Shown here in pieces: positions 28,680 to 39,300 of a DNA stretch of 64,000 nt. Every line of letters begins with the position of its first letter. Within the stretch, counting starts at the first letter, position 1. The DNA lies in contig VGWJ01000001.1 of assembly GCA_016873635.1 (NCBI GenBank), forward strand, positions 44,762 to 108,761, written 5' to 3'. The DNA comes from Lentisphaerota bacterium (GTDB lineage: Bacteria; Verrucomicrobiota; Kiritimatiellia; UBA8416; VGWJ01). Position numbers and translations under genes: made by a program. The notes under the pieces were generated by a model. That model did not search any database, was not told the origin of the DNA, and saw only the letters and a program-made list of their open reading frames with translations.

Positions 28680-30978
28680 TATCTCGCGGGGAAGAGCGGC
28701 GAAGCTGGCCGGAATCGGGCTGGCGATCGCCTGCGCGCTGGCGGGGCCGCGGGCGCAGGCGGCGCGCGAACGGCGGGAAGCGCCGGAGGGCGACACGGCG
28801 GCCGTGGCCTCGGGCGGCGCGGCGATGGAAGCGCGCCGGCTGTTCGAACGCGGCATGGATCTCATGCGCGCCAAGGAGGCGGACCGCGCGGTGCGCATTT
28901 TCGAGTCTATCCTGGAGCAGTACCCCAACACCGTCACGGTCTATCCGGCATCGCTGGAGCTCGGACGCCACTACCTTGAAATCCGCGACCAGGCCAAGGC
29001 CGTTTCGATGCTGTCCAAGCTCAAGGCGCTGGAGAAGCCGGACAAGAAGCCGACCGGCGAAGAGCGGGAGTGGTTCCTGGAAGCGCTCTATCTTGCCGGC
29101 GTGGCCCATTTCCAGACGCGCCGGTTCAGCGAGGCTTTCCCGGTCCTGCGCAAGATCACTTCCGACTACTCCGGGACCGTGTGGGCCAACCAGGCCTACT
29201 ACTATATAGGTATGTGCCACTTCGTGCAGCGGAACTGGAGCAAGGCCATTGACGCGCTCAACATGGTGGGGGCGTTCATGGACCCCGAGAGCGCCACGGC
29301 CGAGTACATGGAGGCCGGCCGCCGCTTCTACCTGCGCGTGGAGGACCGCGACATACCGATCCTGCTGAAGCTGGGCAAGCCCACGCGCATCTTCGTCACG
29401 ACCTCGCGCGGGGACCGCGAGGAAGTGGACAGCATTCCGCTTACCGCCGACGGAACGGTCATCGGCTCCCTGCCGACGGCCATCGGGGCGCCCAGGCCGG
29501 GAGACGGCACGCTGCAGGTGGTCAGCGGCGACGAGATCCTGAGCACCTACCTCGATGACACCACCGCGGAAGGCGTCAGGGAGATGGCGCGCACGAGCAC
29601 GGTTACGGTCGTATCCAGCGGGGCGGTGGCCTTCAAGCTCGGGGATTACGAGTCGGACGCCGCGGCGGCCTACCTGGGGCAGCCCTGCTTCGCGCTGCTG
29701 CATGACGCGGACCTTGACGTTTCGGACGAGAGCGACAAGGCGCAGTTGACGGCGATCAGCCGCTACAAGCAGGAGTCCGAGTCGGAGGACGTGCTGACCC
29801 GTCCCGCGGAAGAGGAAGTGATCTACGTCACGCGCGACCAGGTGCGGTTCGAGGTGCATGAGCTGGGCACCAACGCTCCGCTGCGCACGGGCCGCTTCGG
29901 CGGCAAGTTCAAGGTGGGCATGCTGTCCTCGGGGGAAGTCCCCAATCAGGACGACGACATCCTGTCCTGCGAGCAGGGCGATGAGATTGTCGTGACTTAC
30001 GTCGATACGCTGAACATCGAAGGCCCGGTGGCGCGCACGACGAGCGCGACGCTGCCCGTGCTGGGCCAGTTGGACAGCCGGCCGCGCGCGAGCCAGGACG
30101 TGGTTTTCGACCCGGTCGTGCGCAGCAAGAAGAACGTCGTGGAGGCCACGGCCTACCTGGAGCTGGCGCGCATTTTCCGGTCCATGGGGCTGGTGAAGGG
30201 CGCGGGCGAGAAGGCCCTCCTTGGCCTGGAGCGCAGCCAGGAAGTGGTGCGCATGACCGAGGGCGTTCCGCCGGAAGTGCACCAGCAGGCCTACAAACTG
30301 ACGTGGGAGCTGCACATCGCGTCCGACGACTTCGCCAACGCGATGGCCGTCTGCAAGGCGTTCAACCAGCTCTATCCGGATTCGCCGCTGGTGGACGAGG
30401 CCCTGATCGGCATGGGCAACATTCACATGGAGAACCGCAAGTACGCCGACGCCATCAGTACGTACCGCCAGGTGCTGGCCCTGGAGATCTCGCAGGCCAA
30501 GGGCGAGGCGCACTACCGGCTGGGCGAAGCGATCGAGGCCGCCGGCGAGGAGGCGGCCAAGGACGCCCAGAAGAGCGGCGGCAAGGAAACGCGGAACATG
30601 GCGCGGGCGCAGGCCATCCAGGAGTACAAGCTCTGCGCCGAGCGCTATCCCGACAGCCCCTTTGCGCCGCAGGCCATCGCCAAGGTGGTGGACTACTATG
30701 TCGATTCCCAGGACTTCGTGCAGGCCGGCGTGCTGCTCGACCAGGTGTTTACCGACTATCCGGACGCGCCGTTCCTGGATTCGATGTACTTGAAGTGGAC
30801 GCTCGTCGCCTACCAGTCGGGCGACTACAGCAAGGCGCGCGACAAGTGCGCGCAGCTGATCTCGGAGTATCCCGAAAGTCCCTACGCCGCGAAGGCCAAG
30901 GAGATTCTGCCCAGGATTCAGGCCAAGCTGGCCGGCGCATCGGGGACGGCTCCGTCTTCCGGCCCGAGCGGCGAGTGA
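28669..30978 (+). CDS. exported TPR protein with internal beta modules
   Basis: The 769-residue protein starts with a signal peptide (LAGIGLAIACALAGPRAQA). TPR-like repeats fill about residues 50-210 and 480-750 (RIFESILEQYPNTVTVYPA, ISTYRQVLALEISQAKGEAH, VLLDQVFTDYPDAPFLDSM). Between them lies a beta-rich part with two modules marked by VVSGDEILSTYLDD and by DADLDVSDESDKAQL with GDEIVVTYVDTLN. The same module pattern appears in the 2,724-residue neighbour, so the two are likely partners or paralogues. The ATG, with AGGAGGAGG upstream, overlaps the previous gene. It probably acts in the periplasm or at the outer membrane. Molecular role unknown. Confidence 0.82.
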   Translation: MQTSISRGRAAKLAGIGLAIACALAGPRAQAARERREAPEGDTAAVASGGAAMEARRLFERGMDLMRAKEADRAVRIFESILEQYPNTVTVYPASLELGRHYLEIRDQAKAVSMLSKLKALEKPDKKPTGEEREWFLEALYLAGVAHFQTRRFSEAFPVLRKITSDYSGTVWANQAYYYIGMCHFVQRNWSKAIDALNMVGAFMDPESATAEYMEAGRRFYLRVEDRDIPILLKLGKPTRIFVTTSRGDREEVDSIPLTADGTVIGSLPTAIGAPRPGDGTLQVVSGDEILSTYLDDTTAEGVREMARTSTVTVVSSGAVAFKLGDYESDAAAAYLGQPCFALLHDADLDVSDESDKAQLTAISRYKQESESEDVLTRPAEEEVIYVTRDQVRFEVHELGTNAPLRTGRFGGKFKVGMLSSGEVPNQDDDILSCEQGDEIVVTYVDTLNIEGPVARTTSATLPVLGQLDSRPRASQDVVFDPVVRSKKNVVEATAYLELARIFRSMGLVKGAGEKALLGLERSQEVVRMTEGVPPEVHQQAYKLTWELHIASDDFANAMAVCKAFNQLYPDSPLVDEALIGMGNIHMENRKYADAISTYRQVLALEISQAKGEAHYRLGEAIEAAGEEAAKDAQKSGGKETRNMARAQAIQEYKLCAERYPDSPFAPQAIAKVVDYYVDSQDFVQAGVLLDQVFTDYPDAPFLDSMYLKWTLVAYQSGDYSKARDKCAQLISEYPESPYAAKAKEILPRIQAKLAGASGTAPSSGPSGE

Positions 30979-31125
30979 TGAGGATCGAACATGGCAAGCG
31001 CACATCCGGTCGCCGGAGAGAAAGTCGGGAAGTTGAGCTTGAGCAGGCGGGATGCCGGGACCGGCAATCCGGACCGCGCGATCCGAGAGCATAAATCCCA
31101 AAGCGAAGAAGGAGGAAGCAGCCCC

Positions 31126-34100
31126 ATGCGTACACGAACGTTTGCAGCCATGGTTCTGGCGGCGGCCTGCGCGGCCGCGGCCTGGGCCCAGACACCCGGC
31201 GCGCCGCCGGCGCAGCCGGCCGCCGCGGCGGGCGCGAGCGCGACCGAACTCGACGACCTGCTGGCCAAGGGCCTGCGCGCGGGCGAGCAACTGTCCACGG
31301 CGGAAGTGCAGAGGGCCATCGAACTGGGCGCCGCGCTGTTCCGCCCGCACGCGGTCGCGCCCCTGGTCAAGGCCTACCTGGCCCGCAACCCCGCGCCGGC
31401 GGCGCCGCTGCTGAAGCTGGCGGCCGAGAACGCGCGCCTGACGGGCGACTACCGCACGGCGATCACGCGCCAGAAGCAGTATCTGCGCGCGCTGCCCGCG
31501 GGGGCCGAGGCTTCGAGGGCTGCCGCGGAGCTTTGCGGCATGCTCATGGACATAGACGGCAAGGACGAGGCCCATGCGTTCATGAAGCAGTCCGGCGAGG
31601 CGCTGCGCGCGACGGTGGACGCGAAGAAGTACGACGAGTGGTTCATCCAGGTGGCGTGGGAGCGCAACGATCTGGCCGGCGTGGCGCGCTGGCTGGCGGT
31701 ATGCATGGGCGATCAGGGGCCCGTGGAGTTGGAGCGGCTGCTTTACTGGGACGATCTGGACCGTCTGATCGACGCGACCAGGCAGGACAATGCCGCGGCG
31801 TACGACGCCCTGCCGCAGATGCGCCGCATAGTGGATCTGATCCGCGAGAGCCCCGCGCGGCAGGCGCGGCTGCGGTTCCAGACGGACTACCTGACCATGT
31901 GCGCGGGCGCGAGGGGCAAGGAAGCGGCCGCGCTCACGGCGGAGTTCGCCCCCGTGGCGGCCTCGGCCCAGGCCTGGCTCGACGCCGCGCCGCGCGGCGA
32001 GACCCTGGCGGCCGTCTGCGCGATGTGGAGCAACGGCGGCAGGGACGCCGGCGGATGGCAGGAGCAGTTGAGCCGCGCCGCGGACGCCAAGCTCGCCTTC
32101 TTCAAGCAGGCTTTTGCGCGGCTTTCCCCGGCCGAGCAGGCCGCGTTCCACGCGATGGCCGACAGCTATCGACTCTCGAGCATCTTTGCCACCCCCGAAA
32201 CCTGGCTGGAACTGGTCCGCGCCGCGCCGCCGAGCGCCGAGCGCAACGGATGGGCGAGCCGCGTGGAACTGCCCTGGCGCACGGCCGACGCGGCGCTGCA
32301 CAAGGCCGCCGCGCCGGCGCTGGCCGGCGTCAACAGCGGGGGCGCGGCCGTCATGCGCGCGCTGGCGGCCGGCGACGAGTATCGCGCCTGTCTGCTTCAC
32401 CTGGCGCAGAACGAAAGCTGGTTCCTGGGCAGCGCGGATGAGATGCGCAGTCTGGCCGACTTGATGTCGAACGTGTACCGGAGCTTCCCGCGCGATGACG
32501 CCGGCCGGCTGCAGCAGGGAGCCATGGAGCAGGCCTTTGCCCGCTACCTGGTCGAGGTCTATTTCAAGTCGCCGCTGGCGCTGATGAACCGCGACATAAA
32601 CCGAATCTACATGACGCACGTCTGGCAGTGGAGCGACCGGACCAAGACGGTCGAGTACCTCCATCTGCTGGACTGGGCGCCGCTGTCCGCGGGGGACCGC
32701 CAGCACATCTACGGCGAGGTCCAGAATCAGTTCCGCGCCTGGAGCGAGTCGGTGCGCCGCGAGCAGGAAGCCGCCGCCAAGCGCTCGCCCGAGGAGGGCA
32801 AGAAGTTCGACGCGGTCATCGCGCTGATCGAGCCCATCGGCCAGGCCCTGCGGCAGGTGGTCGATCCCGCCGTTTACGACGCCGGCAAGGCGCCCGGCCA
32901 GTTGTGCCAGAACATGGCGCGGGAGCGCGAAGCGCTTGACCGCAAAGACCGCGACGCCGCCCTGGCGGCGGGCCGGGCGGCCTACGCCGCGCTGCGGGAC
33001 TACGAGGCCAAGAAGACCCCCTTCGGCCGGATCTGCCTGGGCGAAGTCCTGCGGCCGCGGCCGGATGTCGACATGATGGATCTGCTGGCCGAGGCGCTGA
33101 CCGACCAGATGAACCTGCACCTTCAGGACGGCAGCGCGGGCGGGCTCGATGCGGTCCTGGCCGCCATCGCGGAAGATCTGCGGCTGGGTTCCGGCGGCCG
33201 GATCAGCGCTCTGGCACAGGCGCAGGGCGAGGACCGCGTGCGTCTCGAGGCGGCGATCTCCAAGGCCGTCCTGGCCATGCTCGGCGCCGGCAAGTTCAAC
33301 GCGCGGCTGTTCAACCTTTACCGCGAAACGCGCATAGACAACCCCGCCAGCCGGGAGATCATGACCAAGCTGGTCGAGGGCAAGGTCCTGATGAGCCAGC
33401 CCGACTATCGCCTGGACGGGCGGATCAACGCCGCCACCACCTACCAGTGGCTCCTGGAGCGCGAGTTCCCGTGGATGAACGACAAGTACCCCCGCGACAG
33501 GTACTTCGACGACATGTTCGCCGAGGAGGTGGCCAAGACGGGCCGGGCCGATCCCCAGTTCTGGCAGCGCAGCGCCGACGGCGAGCGCAAGGGCGCCAAC
33601 GCCGTCGCCGCGGTCATGAAAGGTTTCGCCAGGCTGCCGTTCGGCTATGACGGCGGCGCGCCGGTGTATTCCCGCGACGAGTTCTGGTCCGTGGCCCATG
33701 ACGCCGCCGCCCGGGCCGACGAGGGAGCCCGCCAGGCGATGCTTTCCGCCGCCGAGGCGGCCTTTGGAACGACGCGTTTTGACGACTACGCCATCGGCGC
33801 CGTCGGCCTGCGGTTTACCGCGATCGCCGAGGCGCCGGAGACCCGCAAGGCGTTCTTCGACCGCCTGGGCGCCCTGCTGGGCCGCGCGCTTACCCAGCCG
33901 CGCCAGGTGGTCATGCCCGGCGTCGCCGGGTCGCTGACAAGCCTGAGCAAGGCGGGCAACATCAGCGACGCGGAACTGGCGGCCCTCAAGCGCGCCTTCA
34001 GCGAACTGCGCATCAACGAATGGGACTACGAGACCGCGTTTGCGGGCATCGAGCTTGTCCACGACGCCTACGTCGCCCGCAAACGCGCCGGCGAACTGCT

Positions 34101-37100
34101 GGCGGAGGTGCCGGGCTTCTGGGCCGCGGCCCGCGCGCTGCGCGACGGCAACCGGCGCAACGATCTGTACGGCCGCCTCGTGACGCGGGCCGCCGCCGCG
34201 GCCGAGAACAACCTGCTGGAGCTGGCGGCCTCGCACAGCACCGCGGCGATGTCCGTGGGCGAGCACCTCCCGGACCACCTGCGCAAGACCGTCGAGTCGA
34301 TTCGCGCCCAGACCCTGGTGGCCCTGGGCGGCGTGATTCCGGTGGATCGCGGGGACCGCCGCTATCCGATTTACGCGGCGCAGCTCGCGTACCTGGCCGG
34401 ACAGTACGACCAGGCCTGGAGCGGCTATGCCGGCGCCCGCGACCTGATGATCTCGGAACTGAAGAACCTGGATCCGCTCTTCGCGATCTGGGCCATCGAG
34501 CGGTGCACCGCGCAGGGCGAGTATGAGCAGGCCGAGCGCCTGGCCCGGGCCATGATCGAGACCGTCGAAACCGCCACGGTGCAGATGTCCGACAACGAGG
34601 CCCGCGGCCGCCTCTTCCTGGCCTACGCCGACATCGCCCTGGCGCGCCAGGAGTATCCGCGCGCCAAGGCGCAGTACGAGCGCATCGCCCTGGCCAAGGA
34701 ATACGACGGCACGCGCGCCAAGGGCGTGGCGGAGGTCAAGGTGGCCGACGTGGAGCGGCTCACCCGCGACTATGCCGGCGCCACCAAGCGCCTGGAGGAA
34801 CTGCTGCAGCGCGACGACCGCTACCTCCAGACCCAGGCCAACTACCTGCTGGCGCTGGTCAAGTACGACCAGGAGGACTACGCGGGCGCCAGGGACAACC
34901 TGAACCAGGCGCTGCAGCTCGATCCGACCCTCGCCGAGGGGCGCATTCTCGAGGGCAGGCTGTACCTCAAGCTCAAGAAGCTGATCGAGGCCACGCAGCT
35001 CAAGCTGGGCCTGACCGCGTCCCAGCGCATACTGGTTCCGGGCCGGGTCCTCACGATCCAGCTCGAGGACCGCAACCTGTCCGTGGTGGGCGCCGCGATG
35101 GGCATCGAGGTGCGCGTGTGGACCGCCTCCGGCGACGAGGAAATCTTCAACCTTCTGCCCTTCGGCGATTCCAAGGTCCGCTTCGAAGGCCAGATCGCCA
35201 CGGCGCTGGGCGCGGCGGTGAAAGGCGACCGCATGCTGCAGGTGCTGGGCGGCGACGAGGTGCGGTACGATTTCTCGGAGCGCTTCAAGCAGATCAACAA
35301 GCTCGCCGGCGCGGAGGCCCCGCCCGTGACCGTCATGTCCGATCCCCAGATGTTCGCCTCCTCCGGCGAGATCCTCAGCGAAGAGGAAATGGCGGAGGCC
35401 GCGCTGGAAGCCCAGATCCGCGCCCGCCTCGAGGCGCAGGCCGCGCAGGGCGACGCGCAGATGGCCGCGGTGGTCGCGGCGCTCAGCACCGTGCGCAAGA
35501 CCGACGAAGTCAAGCCGGGCAACTCCATCAGCGTGCGCGTCGTGGATCCCGACCGCAGCGTCTCGGCGGGCAAGGATACCGTTCATTTGCGCGCCGTGTC
35601 ATCGAGCGGCGACAGCGTGCCGGCGTTCTACCTCGAGGAAACCGGCGAAGCCACCGGCATTTTCGACGGCAAACTCAAGACCGGCATCGCTCCCGCGACC
35701 GCCTTCGCCTCGGACAGCAACGAGGGGGCCGACCCGAACTTCGCCGTCTCGGGCGGCGACCACCCGCCGTGGGTCGGGCTGACGGACGGCAAACGCCCGA
35801 AGTCCTACGCCGTCGATCTGAACGACAACGTGGCGTTGAAGAAACTCACCGTGCTGGCCGACGTGCCCGCCCGGCGCCTGAAGCGTTTCATCGTGCAGAC
35901 GTCGCTGAACGGCAGGGACTTCGAGACCGTGGGGGCCTGGCCGGAGCAAATGCCGGCATGGGACGGCGCGCTGCGCATAACGCTGGTGAAGGGGGCAATT
36001 CCGCGTCCCGCGGCAAACCAGATGATCGGCGTTAACGATATTCGCGAGTTCTTCGCGGTCGGCAGCCGCGTCCCGGGCGCTCCCGACCCGGTGATTCTGC
36101 CGGGCGCGCTGGCCGTCGATGTGGGCCAGCAGGTCATGGGCCAGGCGGACAAGCTCGGCATATCGCACGACAGGAACAGCCCGGACAGCTGGTACGTGCT
36201 GCACATGCGCGGCGGGTTCTACCTGTCCCGGCGCGCCGAGCGGACGTTCCGCGCGAACGTCAGGGGCGTGGAAGGCGGCGTGTTCAACATTCTCGCCGTT
36301 GACGGCAAGGTGGCCGCGCAGACCAAGGAGGCGGGCGTGGCGCTGACCGGTTCGTTCGGCAAGGGCGTTCACGTCCTGGACTTCTACCTGTGGGCGCAGC
36401 GGGGCGCCGCGCCGTCGTTCACGATCGAGTGGGATACCCAGGAGCCGCCCTATTTCGCGCCGTGCCCGGCGGACATGTTCGACATCGCGCGGAACCCGCA
36501 GATCAGCGCCGCGCTCACCTTCAAGCCCGCGGCGATCACGGCCCAGGCCGACAACAACGGCTTTGACATCGACTTCGCCGCGGAATCGCAGGCGCGCGTG
36601 ATCCGCCTGGGGCTGCTGGACTTCGAAGGCGATGCGCCGGCCATCCGCCGGCTGGCCCTGAGCGACGCCAAGGGCGGCGCGGTGCTTCCCACGAAGGAGG
36701 ACCTGCTGGCCCTGCGCAAGAACGACGTCCTGGAGACGCTGCCGGGCGACCAGATTACGATCACGTACGAGGATCCCACGCCGATCACGCCCGAGAGGCG
36801 GGTCCAGGAAGCGCGCCTGTCGGCGACGTTCAACAACGCCTCGCTGAGCGCGTGCTTTATCGAGACCAAGGACGACGGCCGCGGCGGGCGCGAGGCCTTC
36901 TACGTTCCCATGCGCCGTTTCCGGCTGGGCGACGCGATCAACGTGTTCATCAGAGACCCCGATTGCGACGTGAGCGACAAGGCGGACGTGGTCAAGTTCA
37001 CGGCCCGGTCGTCTTCGGGCGCCAGCGTGACGCTCGATGCCCTCGAATCCGATCCGAAGGTGGGCGGCACGGGCGGCGCGCACTCCGGCGTCTTCCTCGG

Positions 37101-39300
37101 CCGGATCTTCACCGTCGAGGAGGCGCCCAAGCGCGAGTCCGAGATGCAGCTGCAGCCGAACGACGACATCCAGATCACGTACCGCGACGCGGAGAACACG
37201 GACTACGGGATTCCGTGGGAACGCTCCATCCTCGTGGAGCAGGCCGGCACCAATCCGCCCGTGCTGCGCATGTTCGACCTGGCCTCCACGCTCATGCCGA
37301 CCAACCTGTGGGTCGACAACCCGCCGTCGAACGAGCTGCAGAAGGCTTCGACCTCGGGCAGACCGTCGCACTGGCAGGCCGCCGAGCTGATGGACGAGTT
37401 TGTGCCCAAGCACCGCGTGATCGGCGCCCTGCGCCGGGATTCGACCGTCGACGAGAGCACGTCGACCGGAATGGTGGTCTGCCCCGTGCTGGTTGAGATC
37501 ACGTGGCCGGCCGTGGCGCTTTCGCCGCTCAGCACGGTGCGGCTGCATGCCCAGACCCTGTCGTCCCGCACGGCGGCGGGCGTGACCGACCCCAACGCCT
37601 TCGATCCCAAGATGCCCGGCACGGTGACGTACGAGACCACGGCGGGAACCGCCGGGGCATTCAGCGCGCCGCCGGGGTATCTGAACGCGCAGGTGCGTTT
37701 TTCGGAGGCCAGCCGGGCAGGCCTGAGGGGCAACGCGCTGGATGAAGGGGAATTCACGTTCGCCATCCCGCTGCAGCTCGGCGCGCCCTCCACGGCGCCG
37801 GCGTCCGATCCCGAGGAGCGCCGCAAGCAGGCCGGCCTGGTGAAGGCCGACGGACTGGCGCCGGACGTGACGCCGGGCGAAGTGCCCCCGGGCGTGCTGG
37901 CGGTGCGGCCGGACGACGAGATCGTGATCGGCTTCGAGTACCAGGACGGAACCAACAACTACTGGGTCGTGCGCCGCGTGAGCCTGTCCGGGGACGCCGC
38001 GCTTGACGTGATGGACCGGCGCTACCAGCAGCCGGTCCGCGCCATCAACATGGGCGATCAAGTCTTCCTCCGCGTCATTGACCCGACGGCCGACGCGTCC
38101 GGGCAGAAAGACGAAGTGGGGATCGACGTCCACGTCGGCGACGCCGCGCCCGTGCGCGTGCCCCTCAGCGAGACCTTCCCGCACTCCGGCGTGTTCAAGG
38201 GCATGTTCCAGGTGGTTACCACCCGCGAAGCCGACACCAACCGGCCGGGGATCCTGGGCGCGTCTCACGGCCAGAGGATCGCCCTGACTTACAAGGGCGG
38301 CTCGGCGGCCGAAGAACTCCGGCGCGCGTTCTCGATCAGCAAGGGCGCCGACGGGGCCATCCAGAGCTTCACCAAGCGCTTCAAGGACCCCAACATCGCC
38401 GTCCAGACGCAGTTCACGGTGGCGGAGAGCTACTTCGAGCTGGCCAAGAATCACCGCCAGCTCAAGCAGGAGGAGCTGGCGCGCCGCGAGATCGCGCAGG
38501 GCCGCAAGCTGCTGGAGGAGGCCATCCGCGACTTCCCGCAGACCGAGGCGCGGGCGCAGGCGGAGTACCTGCTGGCCGAGCTCTCGCTGGAGCTGGCGCA
38601 GGACACCACCGACGAAGTGGCCAAGAAGAAACACTACGGCGAAGCCATGCAGCGCTTCAGCGAGATCGTATCGACCTACGGGGAAAGCCCCTACGCGCCG
38701 AAGTCGCAGTTCAAGAAGGCCCTGACGCTCGAGAAGATGGGCGAGATCGACCAGGCCTGCGAGGAGTACGTGAAGCTGTCCTACAAGTACCCGGACAACG
38801 AACTGGTGGCCGAGACCATCGCGCGTCTGGGACAGTACTTCCTCACCAAGGGCAAGGGCATCGAGACCGAGATCGCGGCGGCCGCCGATCCGATCCGGCG
38901 CGAGAAGCTGCGCCTGCAGTCGGTGGACATGTTCAAGACCGCCGCCCAGGTGTTCGCGCGGCTCGCCAAGCGCTTCCCCGATCACCAACTCGCCGAGAAG
39001 ACCACCGTGCTCTCGGGCCAGTGCTGGATGCGGGCGGGCGACTTCGAGCGCGCCGTCGCGGCCTTCAAGGTTGTAATCGAAGGCAAGCGCGGCGAGAGCG
39101 AACTCGTCGCGGAGGCGATGTACTGGTGCGGGGACAGCTACCTCAAGCTCGCCAAGACATCGAAGTCCGCGATCGTGGACGCGTACCGCATGTTGAAGAA
39201 GCTGACGTGGGACTACCCGGAATCGCAGTGGGCCAAGTACGCGCGCGGACGTCTGACCGAGCCCGCGCTGGCGCAGGCCGACAGTGCCTCTGGCGGATGA
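31126..39300 (+). CDS. giant exported TPR/beta-module surface protein (2,724 aa)
   Basis: I use ATG 31126, which has AAGGAGG upstream and starts directly at a signal peptide (MRTRTFAAMVLAAACAAAAW). Residues about 25-1290 are helical with scattered TPRs (LEELLQRDDRYLQTQANYLL, ARDNLNQALQLDPTLAEGR). From 1295 to 2390 come beta modules with a repeated signature: D-P-D-x-x-x-S, then E-T-G-x-x-T-G-x-F-x-G or HSGVFxG, then GDQITITYED-type ends (at about 1463, 1860-2035 and 2307-2392). There is also a discoidin-like segment near 1530-1608 and a PA14-like segment near 1664-1785. Residues 2422-2718 are again TPR. Comparable beta modules occur in S-layer-type proteins. It is probably a large envelope scaffold. 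Confidence 0.8.
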   Translation: MRTRTFAAMVLAAACAAAAWAQTPGAPPAQPAAAAGASATELDDLLAKGLRAGEQLSTAEVQRAIELGAALFRPHAVAPLVKAYLARNPAPAAPLLKLAAENARLTGDYRTAITRQKQYLRALPAGAEASRAAAELCGMLMDIDGKDEAHAFMKQSGEALRATVDAKKYDEWFIQVAWERNDLAGVARWLAVCMGDQGPVELERLLYWDDLDRLIDATRQDNAAAYDALPQMRRIVDLIRESPARQARLRFQTDYLTMCAGARGKEAAALTAEFAPVAASAQAWLDAAPRGETLAAVCAMWSNGGRDAGGWQEQLSRAADAKLAFFKQAFARLSPAEQAAFHAMADSYRLSSIFATPETWLELVRAAPPSAERNGWASRVELPWRTADAALHKAAAPALAGVNSGGAAVMRALAAGDEYRACLLHLAQNESWFLGSADEMRSLADLMSNVYRSFPRDDAGRLQQGAMEQAFARYLVEVYFKSPLALMNRDINRIYMTHVWQWSDRTKTVEYLHLLDWAPLSAGDRQHIYGEVQNQFRAWSESVRREQEAAAKRSPEEGKKFDAVIALIEPIGQALRQVVDPAVYDAGKAPGQLCQNMAREREALDRKDRDAALAAGRAAYAALRDYEAKKTPFGRICLGEVLRPRPDVDMMDLLAEALTDQMNLHLQDGSAGGLDAVLAAIAEDLRLGSGGRISALAQAQGEDRVRLEAAISKAVLAMLGAGKFNARLFNLYRETRIDNPASREIMTKLVEGKVLMSQPDYRLDGRINAATTYQWLLEREFPWMNDKYPRDRYFDDMFAEEVAKTGRADPQFWQRSADGERKGANAVAAVMKGFARLPFGYDGGAPVYSRDEFWSVAHDAAARADEGARQAMLSAAEAAFGTTRFDDYAIGAVGLRFTAIAEAPETRKAFFDRLGALLGRALTQPRQVVMPGVAGSLTSLSKAGNISDAELAALKRAFSELRINEWDYETAFAGIELVHDAYVARKRAGELLAEVPGFWAAARALRDGNRRNDLYGRLVTRAAAAAENNLLELAASHSTAAMSVGEHLPDHLRKTVESIRAQTLVALGGVIPVDRGDRRYPIYAAQLAYLAGQYDQAWSGYAGARDLMISELKNLDPLFAIWAIERCTAQGEYEQAERLARAMIETVETATVQMSDNEARGRLFLAYADIALARQEYPRAKAQYERIALAKEYDGTRAKGVAEVKVADVERLTRDYAGATKRLEELLQRDDRYLQTQANYLLALVKYDQEDYAGARDNLNQALQLDPTLAEGRILEGRLYLKLKKLIEATQLKLGLTASQRILVPGRVLTIQLEDRNLSVVGAAMGIEVRVWTASGDEEIFNLLPFGDSKVRFEGQIATALGAAVKGDRMLQVLGGDEVRYDFSERFKQINKLAGAEAPPVTVMSDPQMFASSGEILSEEEMAEAALEAQIRARLEAQAAQGDAQMAAVVAALSTVRKTDEVKPGNSISVRVVDPDRSVSAGKDTVHLRAVSSSGDSVPAFYLEETGEATGIFDGKLKTGIAPATAFASDSNEGADPNFAVSGGDHPPWVGLTDGKRPKSYAVDLNDNVALKKLTVLADVPARRLKRFIVQTSLNGRDFETVGAWPEQMPAWDGALRITLVKGAIPRPAANQMIGVNDIREFFAVGSRVPGAPDPVILPGALAVDVGQQVMGQADKLGISHDRNSPDSWYVLHMRGGFYLSRRAERTFRANVRGVEGGVFNILAVDGKVAAQTKEAGVALTGSFGKGVHVLDFYLWAQRGAAPSFTIEWDTQEPPYFAPCPADMFDIARNPQISAALTFKPAAITAQADNNGFDIDFAAESQARVIRLGLLDFEGDAPAIRRLALSDAKGGAVLPTKEDLLALRKNDVLETLPGDQITITYEDPTPITPERRVQEARLSATFNNASLSACFIETKDDGRGGREAFYVPMRRFRLGDAINVFIRDPDCDVSDKADVVKFTARSSSGASVTLDALESDPKVGGTGGAHSGVFLGRIFTVEEAPKRESEMQLQPNDDIQITYRDAENTDYGIPWERSILVEQAGTNPPVLRMFDLASTLMPTNLWVDNPPSNELQKASTSGRPSHWQAAELMDEFVPKHRVIGALRRDSTVDESTSTGMVVCPVLVEITWPAVALSPLSTVRLHAQTLSSRTAAGVTDPNAFDPKMPGTVTYETTAGTAGAFSAPPGYLNAQVRFSEASRAGLRGNALDEGEFTFAIPLQLGAPSTAPASDPEERRKQAGLVKADGLAPDVTPGEVPPGVLAVRPDDEIVIGFEYQDGTNNYWVVRRVSLSGDAALDVMDRRYQQPVRAINMGDQVFLRVIDPTADASGQKDEVGIDVHVGDAAPVRVPLSETFPHSGVFKGMFQVVTTREADTNRPGILGASHGQRIALTYKGGSAAEELRRAFSISKGADGAIQSFTKRFKDPNIAVQTQFTVAESYFELAKNHRQLKQEELARREIAQGRKLLEEAIRDFPQTEARAQAEYLLAELSLELAQDTTDEVAKKKHYGEAMQRFSEIVSTYGESPYAPKSQFKKALTLEKMGEIDQACEEYVKLSYKYPDNELVAETIARLGQYFLTKGKGIETEIAAAADPIRREKLRLQSVDMFKTAAQVFARLAKRFPDHQLAEKTTVLSGQCWMRAGDFERAVAAFKVVIEGKRGESELVAEAMYWCGDSYLKLAKTSKSAIVDAYRMLKKLTWDYPESQWAKYARGRLTEPALAQADSASGG

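Noticed and set aside
28648..35586. A 2,312-codon open frame on the minus strand
   Set aside because: It lies opposite the TPR genes, has His/Arg/Gly-rich composition typical of the antisense of GC-rich genes, and shows no family motif.
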